The notes under the pieces: generated by a model
The model's database searches: none
The model's input: the letters and a program-made list of their open reading frames with translations, nothing else
Told to the model about the DNA's origin: nothing
Part shown: one piece after another, positions 1 through 10,463 of the stretch
Numbering within the stretch: the stretch's first letter is position 1
How the letters are laid out: the number at the start of each line of letters is the position of its first letter
Source: Bidens hawaiensis
Lineage: Eukaryota > Streptophyta > Magnoliopsida > Asterales > Asteraceae
Length of the DNA stretch: 64,000 nt
Assembly (NCBI GenBank): GCA_021521415.1
Contig: JAIQDT010001128.1
Coordinates: 558,001 to 622,000, forward strand
Direction of reading: 5' to 3'
Program-made: the position numbers and the translations under genes

Positions 1-733
1 TAGATATTAGGATATCAACTTCGTCACATAGAATTAATTAACAAAGCATAAAACGGGTTCTAATAATTATCGGTAATTACGTGACACATAGTTTAATAAA
101 ATGGATTTATTAACTAGCCGTCTCACGCCCATAATAAAATGGTTTTATTATAAATTAGAATTTTGAAAATGGTTTCAAAATATCATGTTACTAAATGCAT
201 GTTAGTACATGATTTAAAGTTTTACAACTAGAATTATTAAAACTAAAAATCCCTTTTAAAATTAAGGATAATAAGTTAAACACCATCCTTTTGTATAACG
301 CTTAACATATTAGTAAGCTCTTAGTGGGAAAAAGGTCACCTAACCGCATAGAGTAAATTAATATGTTAAGGTAATATTGGCATATAAATGGGAAAAAGGT
401 CACCTAACCGTTTGAATGTTAATATTACAAGTTGATACAAGTAGGACGACTTAAATTAGAACCATGTGAAGAGGGTCACCCAAGCATGGGGTCTAATAGG
501 TGTTGATGGGATAAACATGCCGACACGAAATATGATTTCGAACCGGTCCCATAAACTCTAGAAGTTGCAAAAGGGTTTGCAATTGTTATGAATAACTACC
601 TTGATAAATCGACAATGGGAAAAAGGTCACCTAACCGGAGTCGGGTTTATCGTTGGATTCTAGATTTTAATTATTAATTATATTTGGTATATATATAAAA
701 GGGTATTAATAATTAAAAAGGTAAAACACTAAA
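1..733 (+). other. Copia leader between the off-window 5' LTR and gag
   Basis: AT-rich non-coding stretch upstream of the gag start at 734. No primer-binding site (TGGTATCAGAGC type) is visible, so the leader begins before the window. Its main content is a set of repeated GGTCACCTAACCG-type motifs, listed separately. Nothing else recognisable. Confidence 0.6.
325..637 (+). repeat. Three exact 22-bp dispersed repeats in the copia leader
   Basis: An identical 22-mer with the core GGAAAAAGGTCACCTAACCG lies at 325-346, 389-410 and 616-637. A weaker relative (core GGGTCACCCAAGC) lies at about 472-486. Spacings are 64 and 227 bp, so this is not a simple tandem array. Function unknown. Confidence 0.85.
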
Positions 734-2761
734 ATGAACTTAATTAAAATTCTGCAGATGGCCGCACACGTCGACGACAACATAATCCCTAACGTCCAAA
801 ATGTCTCTCTCCGATCTATTCTCGCTAAAGACCGTCTTAACCACAATAACTTTTCGGATTGGTTCCGAAATTTAAGGATTGTTCTAAAACAAGAAAAATT
901 ATATCATGTTTTGGAAACACCTATCCCCGAAGAACCGGAAGAGGGTAGTGAGGTCGAATATATGAATTGGGTCAAACTTACGGAAGATTCCATTCAAGTG
1001 TCATGCCTCATGTTGGCGACTATGGTTCCCGAAATCCAAAAGGATTTCGAAAACCATAATGCGTACGACATGATTACTCAACTTAAGGAAATGTTCCTTA
1101 AGCAATCAAGAGTTGAAAGGTTCGAAACGGTTCGAGCCTTGCATGCATGTAGAATGGATGATAATCAACCAGTTTCAACTTATGTACTTAAGATGAAAAG
1201 TTACATTGATCGCCTCGCCAAGCTCAATTGTCCCATCTCAAAAGAGTTAGCAACGGATTTGATCCTTAACTCTTTGTCGAAAAGGTTCGACACTTTCGTG
1301 TTAAATTATAACATGAACGGGTGGGACAAAACCATTGGAGAACTTCACTCAATGCTTAAAACAGCCGAGGCGAGCATGGGCAAAAGGGTTTTACCCATGT
1401 TTGCGATCAATGAAGGTAGATCCAAGAATCGGTCTCAACCCAATCCTAAGGCTAAGGTAGCAAAAAGAAAGGGTCCCCCAGTGCATCTTAAGGGTAAGGG
1501 CAAATCACCGGTTATGGCAAAGAAACAAAAGGTTATGGAACCGAAGGGCCATAAGGATGATCCTTGTTTTGGTTGTGGGGAGACCGGACACTGGAAACGC
1601 AATTGTCCGGTCTACCTAAAAGAGCTAAAAGACAAGAGGAATGCGGCGCATACCTCGGGTAATGTCTTTATGATTAATGTTGAGCTAAATCTTATTTCTT
1701 CTAACACATGGGTATTGGATACCGGATGTGGAACTCATATTTGCAATTGGTTGCAGGGGTTCAAAAAGAATGAAGACTTAAAGAAGGGCGAAGTGAATCT
1801 TTTCATGGGCAACGGTGCAAGGGTGCACGTGGTCGCTAGAGGAGACTTCACTTTATCGCTTCCAAGTGGTTTGGAAGTTATTTTGAGAAATGTTTTGTAT
1901 GCTCCTAGTTTGACTAGGAACATTATTTCTGTGCACCTTCTTAGACAATGTAATTTTGACTTTAAATTTGTGAGATCAGAAATGCATGTATCATCTAATG
2001 GTATCTTTTATTTTAAAGCTGTACCAAACAACGGTATTTATGAATTGGTTCATGATAATACCTTAAATAGCTCATTATATCAAACTTCTACTAAAAGACT
2101 CAAAAAGGATTTGAGTGATTCCTACATTTGGCATTGTCGCCTTGGACACATAAACAAGAATCGTATAAATACTCTCCAAAAGAAAGGTCTTTTGAAAACA
2201 AACGAGTTAGGTTCGTTTGATGAGTGTGAATCTTGTATTCAAGGCAAGATGACCAAAGAGCCTTTCAAAGGTACAAATGAAAGGGCTAAGGATTTGTTAG
2301 GTATCATACATACGGATGTATGCGGACCTTTCAAGCCAACTAGTAGGAATAGTGAAAGGTACTTCATTACCTTTACCGACGATTTTAGTCGATATGGGTA
2401 TGTTTATCTAATGAAACACAAACATGAAGCCTTTGAAATGTTCAAAGAATTTCAAAATGAAGTACAAAATCAGCTCGACCGAACAATCAAGGTACTCCGC
2501 TCCGATAGAGGAGGCGAATACCTAAGTGATGCTTTTCAAAGTCATCTTAGAGATTGTGGAATTATTTCACAGCTCACTCCTCCTGGAACTCCTCAACATA
2601 ACGGAGTATCCGAGAGGAGGAATCGAACACTGTTGGACATGGTTCGATCAATGATGGCACGAAGCTCACTACCCGCCATCATTTTGGGGATATGCGCTAC
2701 TCACAGCGGCTCGTATTTTGAATATGGCCCCGACCAAAAAGGTGGATCGAATACCCTATGA
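734..2761 (+). CDS. Copia gag, protease and 5' part of integrase, ending at a frameshift
   Basis: First part of the copia polyprotein, 675 residues. Order: gag capsid-like region (about residues 25-225); CCHC zinc knuckle CFGCGETGHWKRNC near 278; aspartic protease motif WVLDTGCGTH near 325; integrase HHCC zinc finger (H near 466, CESC near 497); and the integrase core, with Asp in HTDVCGPF, Asp in RSDRGGEY and Glu in GVSERRNRT. The last roughly 30 residues are out of frame. A +1 shift near 2673 breaks the integrase, and the true frame continues in the overlapping ORF that starts at 2718. The start at 734 is the first ATG of the frame; a second ATG at 758 is equally possible. The protein would form particles, process itself and integrate cDNA. 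Confidence 0.88.
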   Translation: MNLIKILQMAAHVDDNIIPNVQNVSLRSILAKDRLNHNNFSDWFRNLRIVLKQEKLYHVLETPIPEEPEEGSEVEYMNWVKLTEDSIQVSCLMLATMVPEIQKDFENHNAYDMITQLKEMFLKQSRVERFETVRALHACRMDDNQPVSTYVLKMKSYIDRLAKLNCPISKELATDLILNSLSKRFDTFVLNYNMNGWDKTIGELHSMLKTAEASMGKRVLPMFAINEGRSKNRSQPNPKAKVAKRKGPPVHLKGKGKSPVMAKKQKVMEPKGHKDDPCFGCGETGHWKRNCPVYLKELKDKRNAAHTSGNVFMINVELNLISSNTWVLDTGCGTHICNWLQGFKKNEDLKKGEVNLFMGNGARVHVVARGDFTLSLPSGLEVILRNVLYAPSLTRNIISVHLLRQCNFDFKFVRSEMHVSSNGIFYFKAVPNNGIYELVHDNTLNSSLYQTSTKRLKKDLSDSYIWHCRLGHINKNRINTLQKKGLLKTNELGSFDECESCIQGKMTKEPFKGTNERAKDLLGIIHTDVCGPFKPTSRNSERYFITFTDDFSRYGYVYLMKHKHEAFEMFKEFQNEVQNQLDRTIKVLRSDRGGEYLSDAFQSHLRDCGIISQLTPPGTPQHNGVSERRNRTLLDMVRSMMARSSLPAIILGICATHSGSYFEYGPDQKGGSNTL

Positions 2762-4775
2762 AGTGTGGCATGGAAAGGTTCCATCCTTTTCATATTTAAG
2801 GGTATGGGGATGCATAGTTTATGTTAAACGTGACACCCCAAATAAACTTGAGGCTCGATCCATCAGGTGTATCTTCATAGGATACCCAAAGGATGATATA
2901 GGATATATATTCTATGATCCTAGTGAACAAAAAGTGTTTGTTTCACGCAAAGGATACTTCTTAGAAACTAGGTTCCTTATGGAAGGACCTAGTGAAAAGA
3001 GAGTGGAACTTGAAGAGGTTCAAGAATCACTGGATGATACACAGTTGGTCGATACTAGCTTTCAACACGAGGATGTTGAAGGTGATCAAATGGTTGATCA
3101 TACACACGTTGCTCGCAGATCTAATAGGATTAGTCGACCTCCCAAGAAATATGGATTTCTTGTGGATGATTGCTACTTGGTCGATTCGGATGAACCGATC
3201 TCCTACAAAGATGCTATGTCACAACCTGATTGTGACAAGTGGCTTGAAGCCATGAGCGCCGAGATGCAATCCATGCACGATAACCAAGTTTGGGAATTGG
3301 TTGATCGTCCACTTAACTCCAAAATGGTTGGATGTAAGTGGGTCTTCAAGAAGAAGACCGATATGCATGGAAATTTAGATACTTACAAAGCTCGACTTGT
3401 CGCAAAAGGTTTCACGCAAACTCAAGGGATTGATTATGATGAAACCTTCTCGCCGGTTGCGATGCTTAAGTCGATCAGGATATTATTTGCCATTGCAGCT
3501 CATTTTGATTATGAGATATGGCAAATGGATGTCAAGACCGCTTTTCTAAATGGATATCTTGAGGAAGATGTCCATATGGTTCAGCCTGAAGGTTTTGTCG
3601 ATCCATCTAATCCTGATAAAGTATGTAAGTTAAGGAAATCAATCTACGGGTTGAAACAAGCATCACGGATGTGGAATCATCGTTTTAATGAAGAAATCAA
3701 AGCGTTTGGTTTCGTCCAAAACGGTGATGAGGCGTGTGTGTATAAATGGGCTAGTGGGAGTATAATCATGTTCCTTATTTTGTATGTCGATGATATACTT
3801 TTATTTGGAAATGATATACCAAGTATGGAAAGCGTTAAAACGTGGTTAAGTAGTCGTTTCTCAATTAAGGATCTTGGAGAAGCGACATATATCTTGGGAA
3901 TAAAGGTCTATAGGGATAGAAAAAGGAAATTGATCGGACTTAATCAAAGTGCATACATTGATAAAATCCTAAAAATGTTCAGGATGGAAAACTCTAAGAA
4001 AGGTTTGGTACCTATTCCTAGAGGAACCGTGTTAAGCTCATCCCAAAGTCCTAGCTCTAAGGAAGAGCAGGATAGGATGAAGCATGTTCCTTATGCTTCG
4101 GCAATAGGATCTATTATGTATGCAATGATGTGCACTAGACCGGACGTCTCGTATGCTTTAAGCATAACGAGTAGATACCAGCACAACCCAGGTGACAGTC
4201 ATTGGATGGCTGTCAAGAATATATTAAAGTACCTTAGAAGGACTAAGGATATGTTTTTAATATATGGGTCTGGTGAGGAGGAACTCGTCGTAAAGGGTTA
4301 CGTGGATGCGAGTTTCCAAACTGACCGAGATGATTCTCGATCACAGTCGGGATATGTCTTCATTTTGAATGGAGGCGCTGTCTCTTGGAAGAGTTCGAAG
4401 CAGGATGTTGTCGCGTTATCCACTACAGAATCTGAGTACATCGCCGCTTCAATGGCAGCCCAAGAGGCTGCATGGATGAAAAAGTTCATCATGGATCTAG
4501 GGATTATCTCTACCATTCAGGAGCCCCTAGAGATATTCTGTGACAATGAAGGTGCTATTGCACAGATCAAGGAGCCTCGTGCTCATCAGAAAACGAGGCA
4601 CATTGAGCGCAGATTCAACTACATAAGGGATGAAGTTGAAAAGAGAAAGATATGTATTCATAAAGTTCATACCGATCAAAATATTGCGGACCCACTCACG
4701 AAGCTCCTCGATAGGCCAAAGCATGAGGGTCATGTTTGTGCATTAGGACTTCGGTATTCTAGTGAGTGGATTTAA
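2718..4775 (+). CDS. Copia integrase C-terminus, reverse transcriptase and RNase H
   Basis: Second part of the same polyprotein after the frameshift, 685 residues with no internal stop. It opens with the integrase C-terminal region (YEVWHGKVPSFSYLRVWGC). The copia reverse transcriptase follows: a WVFKKK block, QMDVKTAFLNG, SIYGLKQASR and the catalytic YVDD near residue 356. RNase H completes it, with acidic residues in GYVDAS, TESEY and FCDNEGA and the usual NIADPLTK tail. All three catalytic regions look intact, so the single frameshift is the only lesion seen in the element. The ATG at 2718 lies inside the integrase frame and is not the natural start. Confidence 0.88.
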   Translation: MNMAPTKKVDRIPYEVWHGKVPSFSYLRVWGCIVYVKRDTPNKLEARSIRCIFIGYPKDDIGYIFYDPSEQKVFVSRKGYFLETRFLMEGPSEKRVELEEVQESLDDTQLVDTSFQHEDVEGDQMVDHTHVARRSNRISRPPKKYGFLVDDCYLVDSDEPISYKDAMSQPDCDKWLEAMSAEMQSMHDNQVWELVDRPLNSKMVGCKWVFKKKTDMHGNLDTYKARLVAKGFTQTQGIDYDETFSPVAMLKSIRILFAIAAHFDYEIWQMDVKTAFLNGYLEEDVHMVQPEGFVDPSNPDKVCKLRKSIYGLKQASRMWNHRFNEEIKAFGFVQNGDEACVYKWASGSIIMFLILYVDDILLFGNDIPSMESVKTWLSSRFSIKDLGEATYILGIKVYRDRKRKLIGLNQSAYIDKILKMFRMENSKKGLVPIPRGTVLSSSQSPSSKEEQDRMKHVPYASAIGSIMYAMMCTRPDVSYALSITSRYQHNPGDSHWMAVKNILKYLRRTKDMFLIYGSGEEELVVKGYVDASFQTDRDDSRSQSGYVFILNGGAVSWKSSKQDVVALSTTESEYIAASMAAQEAAWMKKFIMDLGIISTIQEPLEIFCDNEGAIAQIKEPRAHQKTRHIERRFNYIRDEVEKRKICIHKVHTDQNIADPLTKLLDRPKHEGHVCALGLRYSSEWI

Positions 4776-5556
4776 TCTGTATTTAGTGTTTGTATAAGAA
4801 CGAATGTAATGGGGATCTCATGAAAATTAATTATGTTTTAATTATTCAATGAGTTATGTTCTATATTTGCATGTTTAATCCATGAATGACTTATGTTGTT
4901 CTAAACGTCCGTAGTCGATCATACTTGTGGGAACAAGTATGAAGTTAAGACTATTATGAACTCGGATTGGTTGATATTCATGTGATGAATATAGGGCATA
5001 GGTTTGCCACCAAGGTTCATAGATATTTGTGGGATACAAATATTGGACATGATCCGCTCTCAAGGATCACTGCATGGAGTTAGTGCAATTGATCATAAGT
5101 AATCCTTGAGTAAAGGCGAGTATCATTGTGTCCTTTGACCTGAGATGCATATCGGATCTGGTTTTTCATCAAGTCTGATATCTTGACTCTATTCTTTGTT
5201 ATTTCGGTAACACGATGACGTGTAAGAAAGAGCTCAGATATTATATGAGATGTCAACGAGGATGTATGCAGTCAAGATGGGATTTGTTCCTCTTATGTGT
5301 TGAGAGTTTAGATGTCTAAGGCCTGTTAAGTTAAATCGTTGAGAGAATGATCACTCTGTGTCTCTTCGATTTGACAGGACATCTAGTAACAAAGGGATGT
5401 AATGATAAGACTTACCTATATCATATCAAGTATGGACTTGAAGGGGATGATGTTATTGAATGGCACTTAGTCAAACACACTAGGGGTGGTGACCTGTTGT
5501 TAGGCGGTATTCACCATTAGCATTAACTTCCTATGAGTCTCGTGCAAGTGGGAGAT
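4776..5556 (+). other. Copia 3' untranslated region and polypurine tract
   Basis: About 780 non-coding bases between the pol stop and the 3' LTR. The last bases (AAGTGGGAGAT, about 5546-5556) form the purine-rich tract that primes plus-strand synthesis, directly before the LTR's TGTTGG. Confidence 0.8.
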
Positions 5557-6487
5557 TGTTGGAATACCGTATGCCCGAGACGCATAATCAGGTTAATGTG
5601 GCTAGCCGTGTTTGATCCAAGTCGGGTCATACCCAATAACGAGTTAGACACACACCAATTATGTATTTGTTGAGATATGATCTATAAAACAAATACAGAA
5701 CACGACACATTCAGAAATCGGGTTTCTGAATAATTACTTGAAAGTGTTAAATAAATTAATTGGTTAATTTATTTATTCAAATAATTATTATTGGAATGAT
5801 TATTTAACCATGTGTTCCTTTATAAAATGTTTTATAAAAGATGGGGTGTTTATATATTTTATAAGGTATAAAACATATGATAAAAACATGAGTCATACAC
5901 ACTCCATACACTTGGTCAAAGTTGGTAAGGTTTGTTGGAGGTTGAGTAAGGATCACTTGACTAAAACCTAACAAATGATTTGATTGAGATATGATCTCAT
6001 TATATAAAAGGTTCAAGACTTTCAAGTAAAGAATAACAACAACAACTCTTCCTTTCTTTCTTTCTTTCTTGTTTACGGCAAAAGAAAAGGAAGGGCTCGG
6101 GTCTCGGGTTTTTCGTGTTCAAGCTTCCTAGCATAGCTCGGTGTGTGTTGGAGGCTCGGGGTATATTCCGTTTGAGGGTTTTCCTTTGAAAGTCTAGCAT
6201 TCACATCATCATCTTCTTCAACCATCTACTAAACTCTTAAAGGGTTAAGAATGTAAGTGTTTACAAGCTTGATAGTTTAGCTTTTCCGTATCATTTGATC
6301 CTTGCTTCGGGTTTCTAGTAAATAGATTATTGGTAATCTTATAACATGAATAAACTAGGTTATTCATGAACATATACATATATAAACACATGGATACATA
6401 TGTTTAGTTTGTAAATATCACGCTTCCGCCTTAATTGTGACTAGTCAAATGGTTAACTAAGCTTGTTAATTTCATAGAAACCCAACA
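5557..6487 (+). repeat. 3' LTR of the copia element
   Basis: About 931 bp, starting TGTTGG directly after the polypurine tract and ending CCAACA, a perfect 6-bp inverted terminal pair. It holds a CTTT-type microsatellite near 6050-6070. The right end could be three bases further on, because ACA is repeated. The end coincides with the point where the neighbouring gypsy reading frame stops resembling RNase H. Confidence 0.85.
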
Positions 6488-9400
6488 ACAGGGCCATTGT
6501 GTCGTTCACAGCCGTGTACGTCCCATTTATTTGGTTGGCCACCAGCATGGAATCCACGTGGGCTTCCAAGTTTTTCACTCCCATCTTACGCGCAATTCTC
6601 AATCCGGCCAAGAATGCTTCGTATTCGGCTTCGTTATTCGTACTTGGAAAATCCAACCGAATAGCGTAAGTATATTCTTGGCCTGCTGGGTTGGTTAATT
6701 TTAACCCTGCGCCTGAACCCTCGTTACTGGCTGCTCCATCAGTGTAGAGTCGCCAGACATCATTGATGTCCTGTGCTGGGGAAGGTTGAGCCTCCTCCTG
6801 GCACTCTTTCTCCCGCGAAGCGGGGACTTCTGCAATAAAATCGGCCAGGACCTTGCCTTTTATGGCTGGTCTTGGCTTGTACTTAATTGCATATTCTCCC
6901 AATTCAATTGCCCATTTGGCTAGACGTCCCGATAATTCGGGTTTGCCTAGAACGTTTGAGAGTTTGAAGTTGGTGAGAATGGTGATTGGGTGGCCCTGGA
7001 AATATCGTCTTAACCTGCGTGAAGCGTGTATAAGTGCTAAGACCAATTTTTCGAGGGTAGAGTACCGGGTTTCTACGTCTGTTAGTATACGGCTAACATA
7101 ATAGATTGGCATCTGGATGCCTTTTCGTTCTATTAGCAGGACTGCCCCGGTTGCTCTATCTGTTGCGGAAAGGTATAGGATTAACTCCTCTCCCGCTTGT
7201 GGTGCTGTAAGTGTTGGGAGTTCGATCAGGCGTGACCGAATCTCCTGAAAAGCTGCTTCCGCTTCTGGTGTCCAGCGGAAGTGCGTTTTCTTTAAGCAGT
7301 TTCTCAATGTTGACACGAAAGGAAACGACTTATCCGCATGGTTTGCCAAAAAGCGATTAAGTGCGACTAGTCGTCCATTCAGTGTCTGAGCCTGTTTGAT
7401 GGTGGTAGGTGATTCCATTTTAACAATGGCTTCGACCTTTTCAGGGTTCGCTCTGAAGCCATCTTTAGTAACAATGACTCCCAAGAACTTCCCTTCTTCC
7501 ATCCCAAATGAACACTTGCTCGGGTTGAGCTTCATGTTTATCTTTCTGAGCGTGTTGAAAGTTTCTTCAATGTCTTTCAACATCGCTTCTGGCTCGGGGC
7601 TTTTGATGACCAAATCATCCATATAGACTTCCAAGTTTCTCCCGATTTGGGCATGAAACTCTTTGTCCATCAGTCGTTGGTACGTGGACCCTGCATTCTT
7701 AAGTCCGAATGGCATCATTTTATAACAAAATGTACAATCGGGCGTCCGAAATGCGGTTTTGTCCTGGTCATCTACGGCCATGTGGATTTGATGGTACCCC
7801 TTATACGCATCCACGAAGCATTTAAGGCGAAATGGTGCCAACGAATCCACCTTAAGATCAATTTCTGGTAACGGATAACAATCTTTGGGGCATGCTTTGT
7901 TCAAATCTTTGAAATCTATGCACATGCGCCATTGTTTGTCATTCTTCGGTACCATTACGGGATTTGCAACCCATGTTTGATATCTACTAACGCGTACGAT
8001 GCCTGCGTCTAGGAGTTCCTTGACTTGGGTTCTACACGCGTTAGTTTGTTCAGGCCCCATTACTCTGCGCTTTTGTACGACTGGCGTAACAGCCGGATCG
8101 CACTTGAGCTTATGCTCCGCCTTACTTCGGGGTACACCAGTCATGTCAGCTGGTGCCCACGCAAAGATGTCAGCGTTTTTCTGCAGTAAGCGTTTGAGTA
8201 GGGTGCGGGTGGGATCAACGATTGTTGGTCCAATGGTAACGGCCTGGTCGGGGTATTTGCCATTGAAGGCCCATTTTTCCGGTTCGGTGATGGTTGGTTT
8301 AGCCATTTTCGGTTTGGGTTTAGATGAGACAGATGCGATGCATACCTGGGGAATGCCAGTGATCATCGCTACACCCTCAGCTGTTGGCCATCCCATCATG
8401 CCGTGGACTGAAGATACCACGGCGTTGAATCTTGCCATCCCGTCTCTTCCGAATAGGATGTCGTACGTGTGGTGTGGCTTTTTCATCACGACAAAATCCA
8501 CGTCTTCTGTGCGTGAATGATTCCCATCGGTAAGAGTAACGGGGAAAGATAGGATACCCAGGGGGGTTTCTGTACTGCCGTCAAACCCTTCCATTGAAGC
8601 GTAGACCGTTTCCAAGCGTTCTTTGTCTTCATCATCCAGCTTGTCAAAGAACTGCCTGTACATCACTGTCGACGAAGCGCCGTTGTCAGCAAGAGTGCGG
8701 GAAGTGATGTAATGCCCCAGCTGGCTTTTGATGACGATGGGGCCTTCTTTGCTGGGGCCTCCTGGCACTCGCGGGAAGCGCACCTCAGCTTCCTTCCACG
8801 CGCATGGTTCTGTCACTCGTCTTTTTCTTCCTCTGACCTTGCCATGAACCATGTTGATGCTGATGTCGACGGGCTTTCGTCCGTTACCTCTGTACCGGTT
8901 GTCATTCCTTCCTCCCTTCTTGATTGATGCCACGAGATGTGCAAGTCTTCCATCCTTGACAAATGTCTCAACAATATCCTTCAAGGATGTGCACTCTTCA
9001 GTACCATGACCCTTTGTCCCGTGGAAATCACAGGATTTGCTTTGATCCGCATTAGGTTTCTGCCGGATCAATGGGGCTTTTGGCCATGGCAATTTTTCCG
9101 TGGCAAATATCTCCGTGACGCTCTTGGTGAGTGGCGTCCACCGGTGTTTTCGGTTTGAAGGGTGTGTGTTGTCCCTTCCGCCAACAAGAGGGCGAGAGCT
9201 GGATGAGGTGTCAAAGTTTACCCTTGACTGCCAAATACCTAGCCGCCTCTTTTTGTTCTGCCGGGCGGTCCTAACGTTGTTCTCCCTTGTCCTCTGCGTG
9301 TAGAGGTGTGTACTCTGGGGAAGATCTCTTCCCAGCTGCTTCTCCGTCTCGGCAAAGCGCTTGGCTGCCGTCATGATGGCATCCCATGTGGATGGCATGC

Positions 9401-10403
9401 CGTCCTTACCCGTCAATGTGCGGATAAGCTCTGGGTACTCGGCGCCCTGGATGAAAGCGGCGCGAACAAGATCTTCACTTATGTTGCCCAGACTCAGCTT
9501 CTTGGAGTTGAAGCGGGTGATGAAGTCTAGTAAAGATTCATCCTCCTCTCTAACGCAGTTGAGGATCGTCCACTGCTCTTCAGTATACTTCCTCTGCTGG
9601 CTGAAGTGCTGGCTGAACTTGTTCTGAAAGTCCGCCCAGTCATATATGTGGTGGACCGGTAAACGATCGAACCATGCCCTGGCTGCTCCGACCAGAGTCA
9701 TCTGGAACATGTAACACCACGTGGGTTCCGTCCAGTTACTGACGGTAGCCCCCGCAATGAACCTGTTCAAATGGTCGTCTGGGTCGGATAGACCATCATA
9801 AGTGCCAATGTTGGACATTTGTTTGGCACTTCTCGGGGCGATTGCTTCCGCAATGTCCCTTGCAAATTTTGACTTTCCTGCATTCGTAGCAGTTGGTCTA
9901 AAGGTTTTGGAGAAGTCACGCGGGTTTCTCTCCGCATTTGTTGGTTTAAAGGCTTCCCCAAAATTCCTTTTTGGCTGGGAGTCCGTTTCCTTACGCTTCC
10001 CTTTCGCCTTATGGCGAGGGTTTGCGTCGGTATCGGACTCCTCCCTCTCGTCGTCTGAGTACTCGCCCTCGCTGTTCATAATGAGGTGTTGGCGAGTACT
10101 GCCGAATTCGTCAGCCTGTTGAACTGAACGCAAGCGTTCGTCCAATTCAGCTTGGAACTCTTTCTGACGTGCTTCGGCCCAAGCCTTCACTTGATCTAGT
10201 GTTTGGCGAGGGACCCTCGTTCGTTTTTCCAGCCGGGTATCGGTGAACCCCAGTGGAATATTTACTGCACTTGCCCCGGCTTGGGTAGTCGGGGTAGTGT
10301 TCGTAAGGATTGTATAACCGTCGGTGTTCCCCCCAGTTGCTGGGGTTGTTACCGGGGTTTCTTGGTCGGTTACTGGCCTTTGGACCGGAGTAACGTTAAC
10401 CAT
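6453..10403 (-). CDS. Tat-type Ty3/gypsy gag-protease-RT-RNase H-RNase H, 3'-truncated
   Basis: A single open frame of 1316 residues. Order: gag (core about residues 200-330, with WCYMFQMTLVGAARAWF); CxxH-H-C knuckle CDFHGTKGHGTEEC near 454; protease with ADNGASS near 571; reverse transcriptase with DFKDLNKACPKD, MPFGLKNAG and YMDD near 926; first RNase H about 1090-1190; and a second, archaeal-type RNase H starting YTDGAASNEGSGAG near 1219. Two RNase H domains mark the Tat clade. DNG in place of DTG is, as I recall, usual in that clade. The last dozen residues are read from the copia LTR, so the gypsy homology really ends near 6488. Integrase is missing from the window. The start at 10403 follows the PBS by about 45 bases, and no internal stop is present. 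Confidence 0.92.
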   Translation of the reverse strand: MVNVTPVQRPVTDQETPVTTPATGGNTDGYTILTNTTPTTQAGASAVNIPLGFTDTRLEKRTRVPRQTLDQVKAWAEARQKEFQAELDERLRSVQQADEFGSTRQHLIMNSEGEYSDDEREESDTDANPRHKAKGKRKETDSQPKRNFGEAFKPTNAERNPRDFSKTFRPTATNAGKSKFARDIAEAIAPRSAKQMSNIGTYDGLSDPDDHLNRFIAGATVSNWTEPTWCYMFQMTLVGAARAWFDRLPVHHIYDWADFQNKFSQHFSQQRKYTEEQWTILNCVREEDESLLDFITRFNSKKLSLGNISEDLVRAAFIQGAEYPELIRTLTGKDGMPSTWDAIMTAAKRFAETEKQLGRDLPQSTHLYTQRTRENNVRTARQNKKRRLGIWQSRVNFDTSSSSRPLVGGRDNTHPSNRKHRWTPLTKSVTEIFATEKLPWPKAPLIRQKPNADQSKSCDFHGTKGHGTEECTSLKDIVETFVKDGRLAHLVASIKKGGRNDNRYRGNGRKPVDISINMVHGKVRGRKRRVTEPCAWKEAEVRFPRVPGGPSKEGPIVIKSQLGHYITSRTLADNGASSTVMYRQFFDKLDDEDKERLETVYASMEGFDGSTETPLGILSFPVTLTDGNHSRTEDVDFVVMKKPHHTYDILFGRDGMARFNAVVSSVHGMMGWPTAEGVAMITGIPQVCIASVSSKPKPKMAKPTITEPEKWAFNGKYPDQAVTIGPTIVDPTRTLLKRLLQKNADIFAWAPADMTGVPRSKAEHKLKCDPAVTPVVQKRRVMGPEQTNACRTQVKELLDAGIVRVSRYQTWVANPVMVPKNDKQWRMCIDFKDLNKACPKDCYPLPEIDLKVDSLAPFRLKCFVDAYKGYHQIHMAVDDQDKTAFRTPDCTFCYKMMPFGLKNAGSTYQRLMDKEFHAQIGRNLEVYMDDLVIKSPEPEAMLKDIEETFNTLRKINMKLNPSKCSFGMEEGKFLGVIVTKDGFRANPEKVEAIVKMESPTTIKQAQTLNGRLVALNRFLANHADKSFPFVSTLRNCLKKTHFRWTPEAEAAFQEIRSRLIELPTLTAPQAGEELILYLSATDRATGAVLLIERKGIQMPIYYVSRILTDVETRYSTLEKLVLALIHASRRLRRYFQGHPITILTNFKLSNVLGKPELSGRLAKWAIELGEYAIKYKPRPAIKGKVLADFIAEVPASREKECQEEAQPSPAQDINDVWRLYTDGAASNEGSGAGLKLTNPAGQEYTYAIRLDFPSTNNEAEYEAFLAGLRIARKMGVKNLEAHVDSMLVANQINGTYTAVNDTMALLLGFYEINKLS

Positions 10404-10447
10404 TTCTTCAGAAAATTTGAAAAAACTAAATTAGTTCTAGCTTTTAT

Positions 10448-10463
10448 GCACGGATGGCGCCAA
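10448..10463 (-). other. Primer-binding site of the first gypsy element
   Basis: On the minus strand, TTGGCGCCATCCGTGC directly follows the LTR end. This resembles the TTGGCGCC-type primer sites common in Tat elements and lies between LTR and gag as expected. Confidence 0.75.

Larger units (their letters stand above)
1..6487 (+). mobile_element. Ty1/copia LTR retrotransposon, 5' LTR outside the window
   Basis: Leader, gag-pol, 3' untranslated part, polypurine tract and 3' LTR of a copia element are seen in that order. Copia identity follows from integrase preceding reverse transcriptase. The element is inserted in the opposite orientation into the second RNase H region of a gypsy element, whose coding similarity stops right at the LTR end. 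The 5' LTR and the left target-site copy must lie before position 1, so the duplication cannot be checked. If the LTR ends at 6487, the 5 bp after it (ACAGG) should recur on the far side. The lineage within copia was not assigned. Confidence 0.9.

Noticed and set aside
7396..8927. Plus-strand ORFs over the first gypsy element, including one of 173 codons
   Set aside because: They are antisense shadows of the intact minus-strand polyprotein and match no known antisense ORF position.
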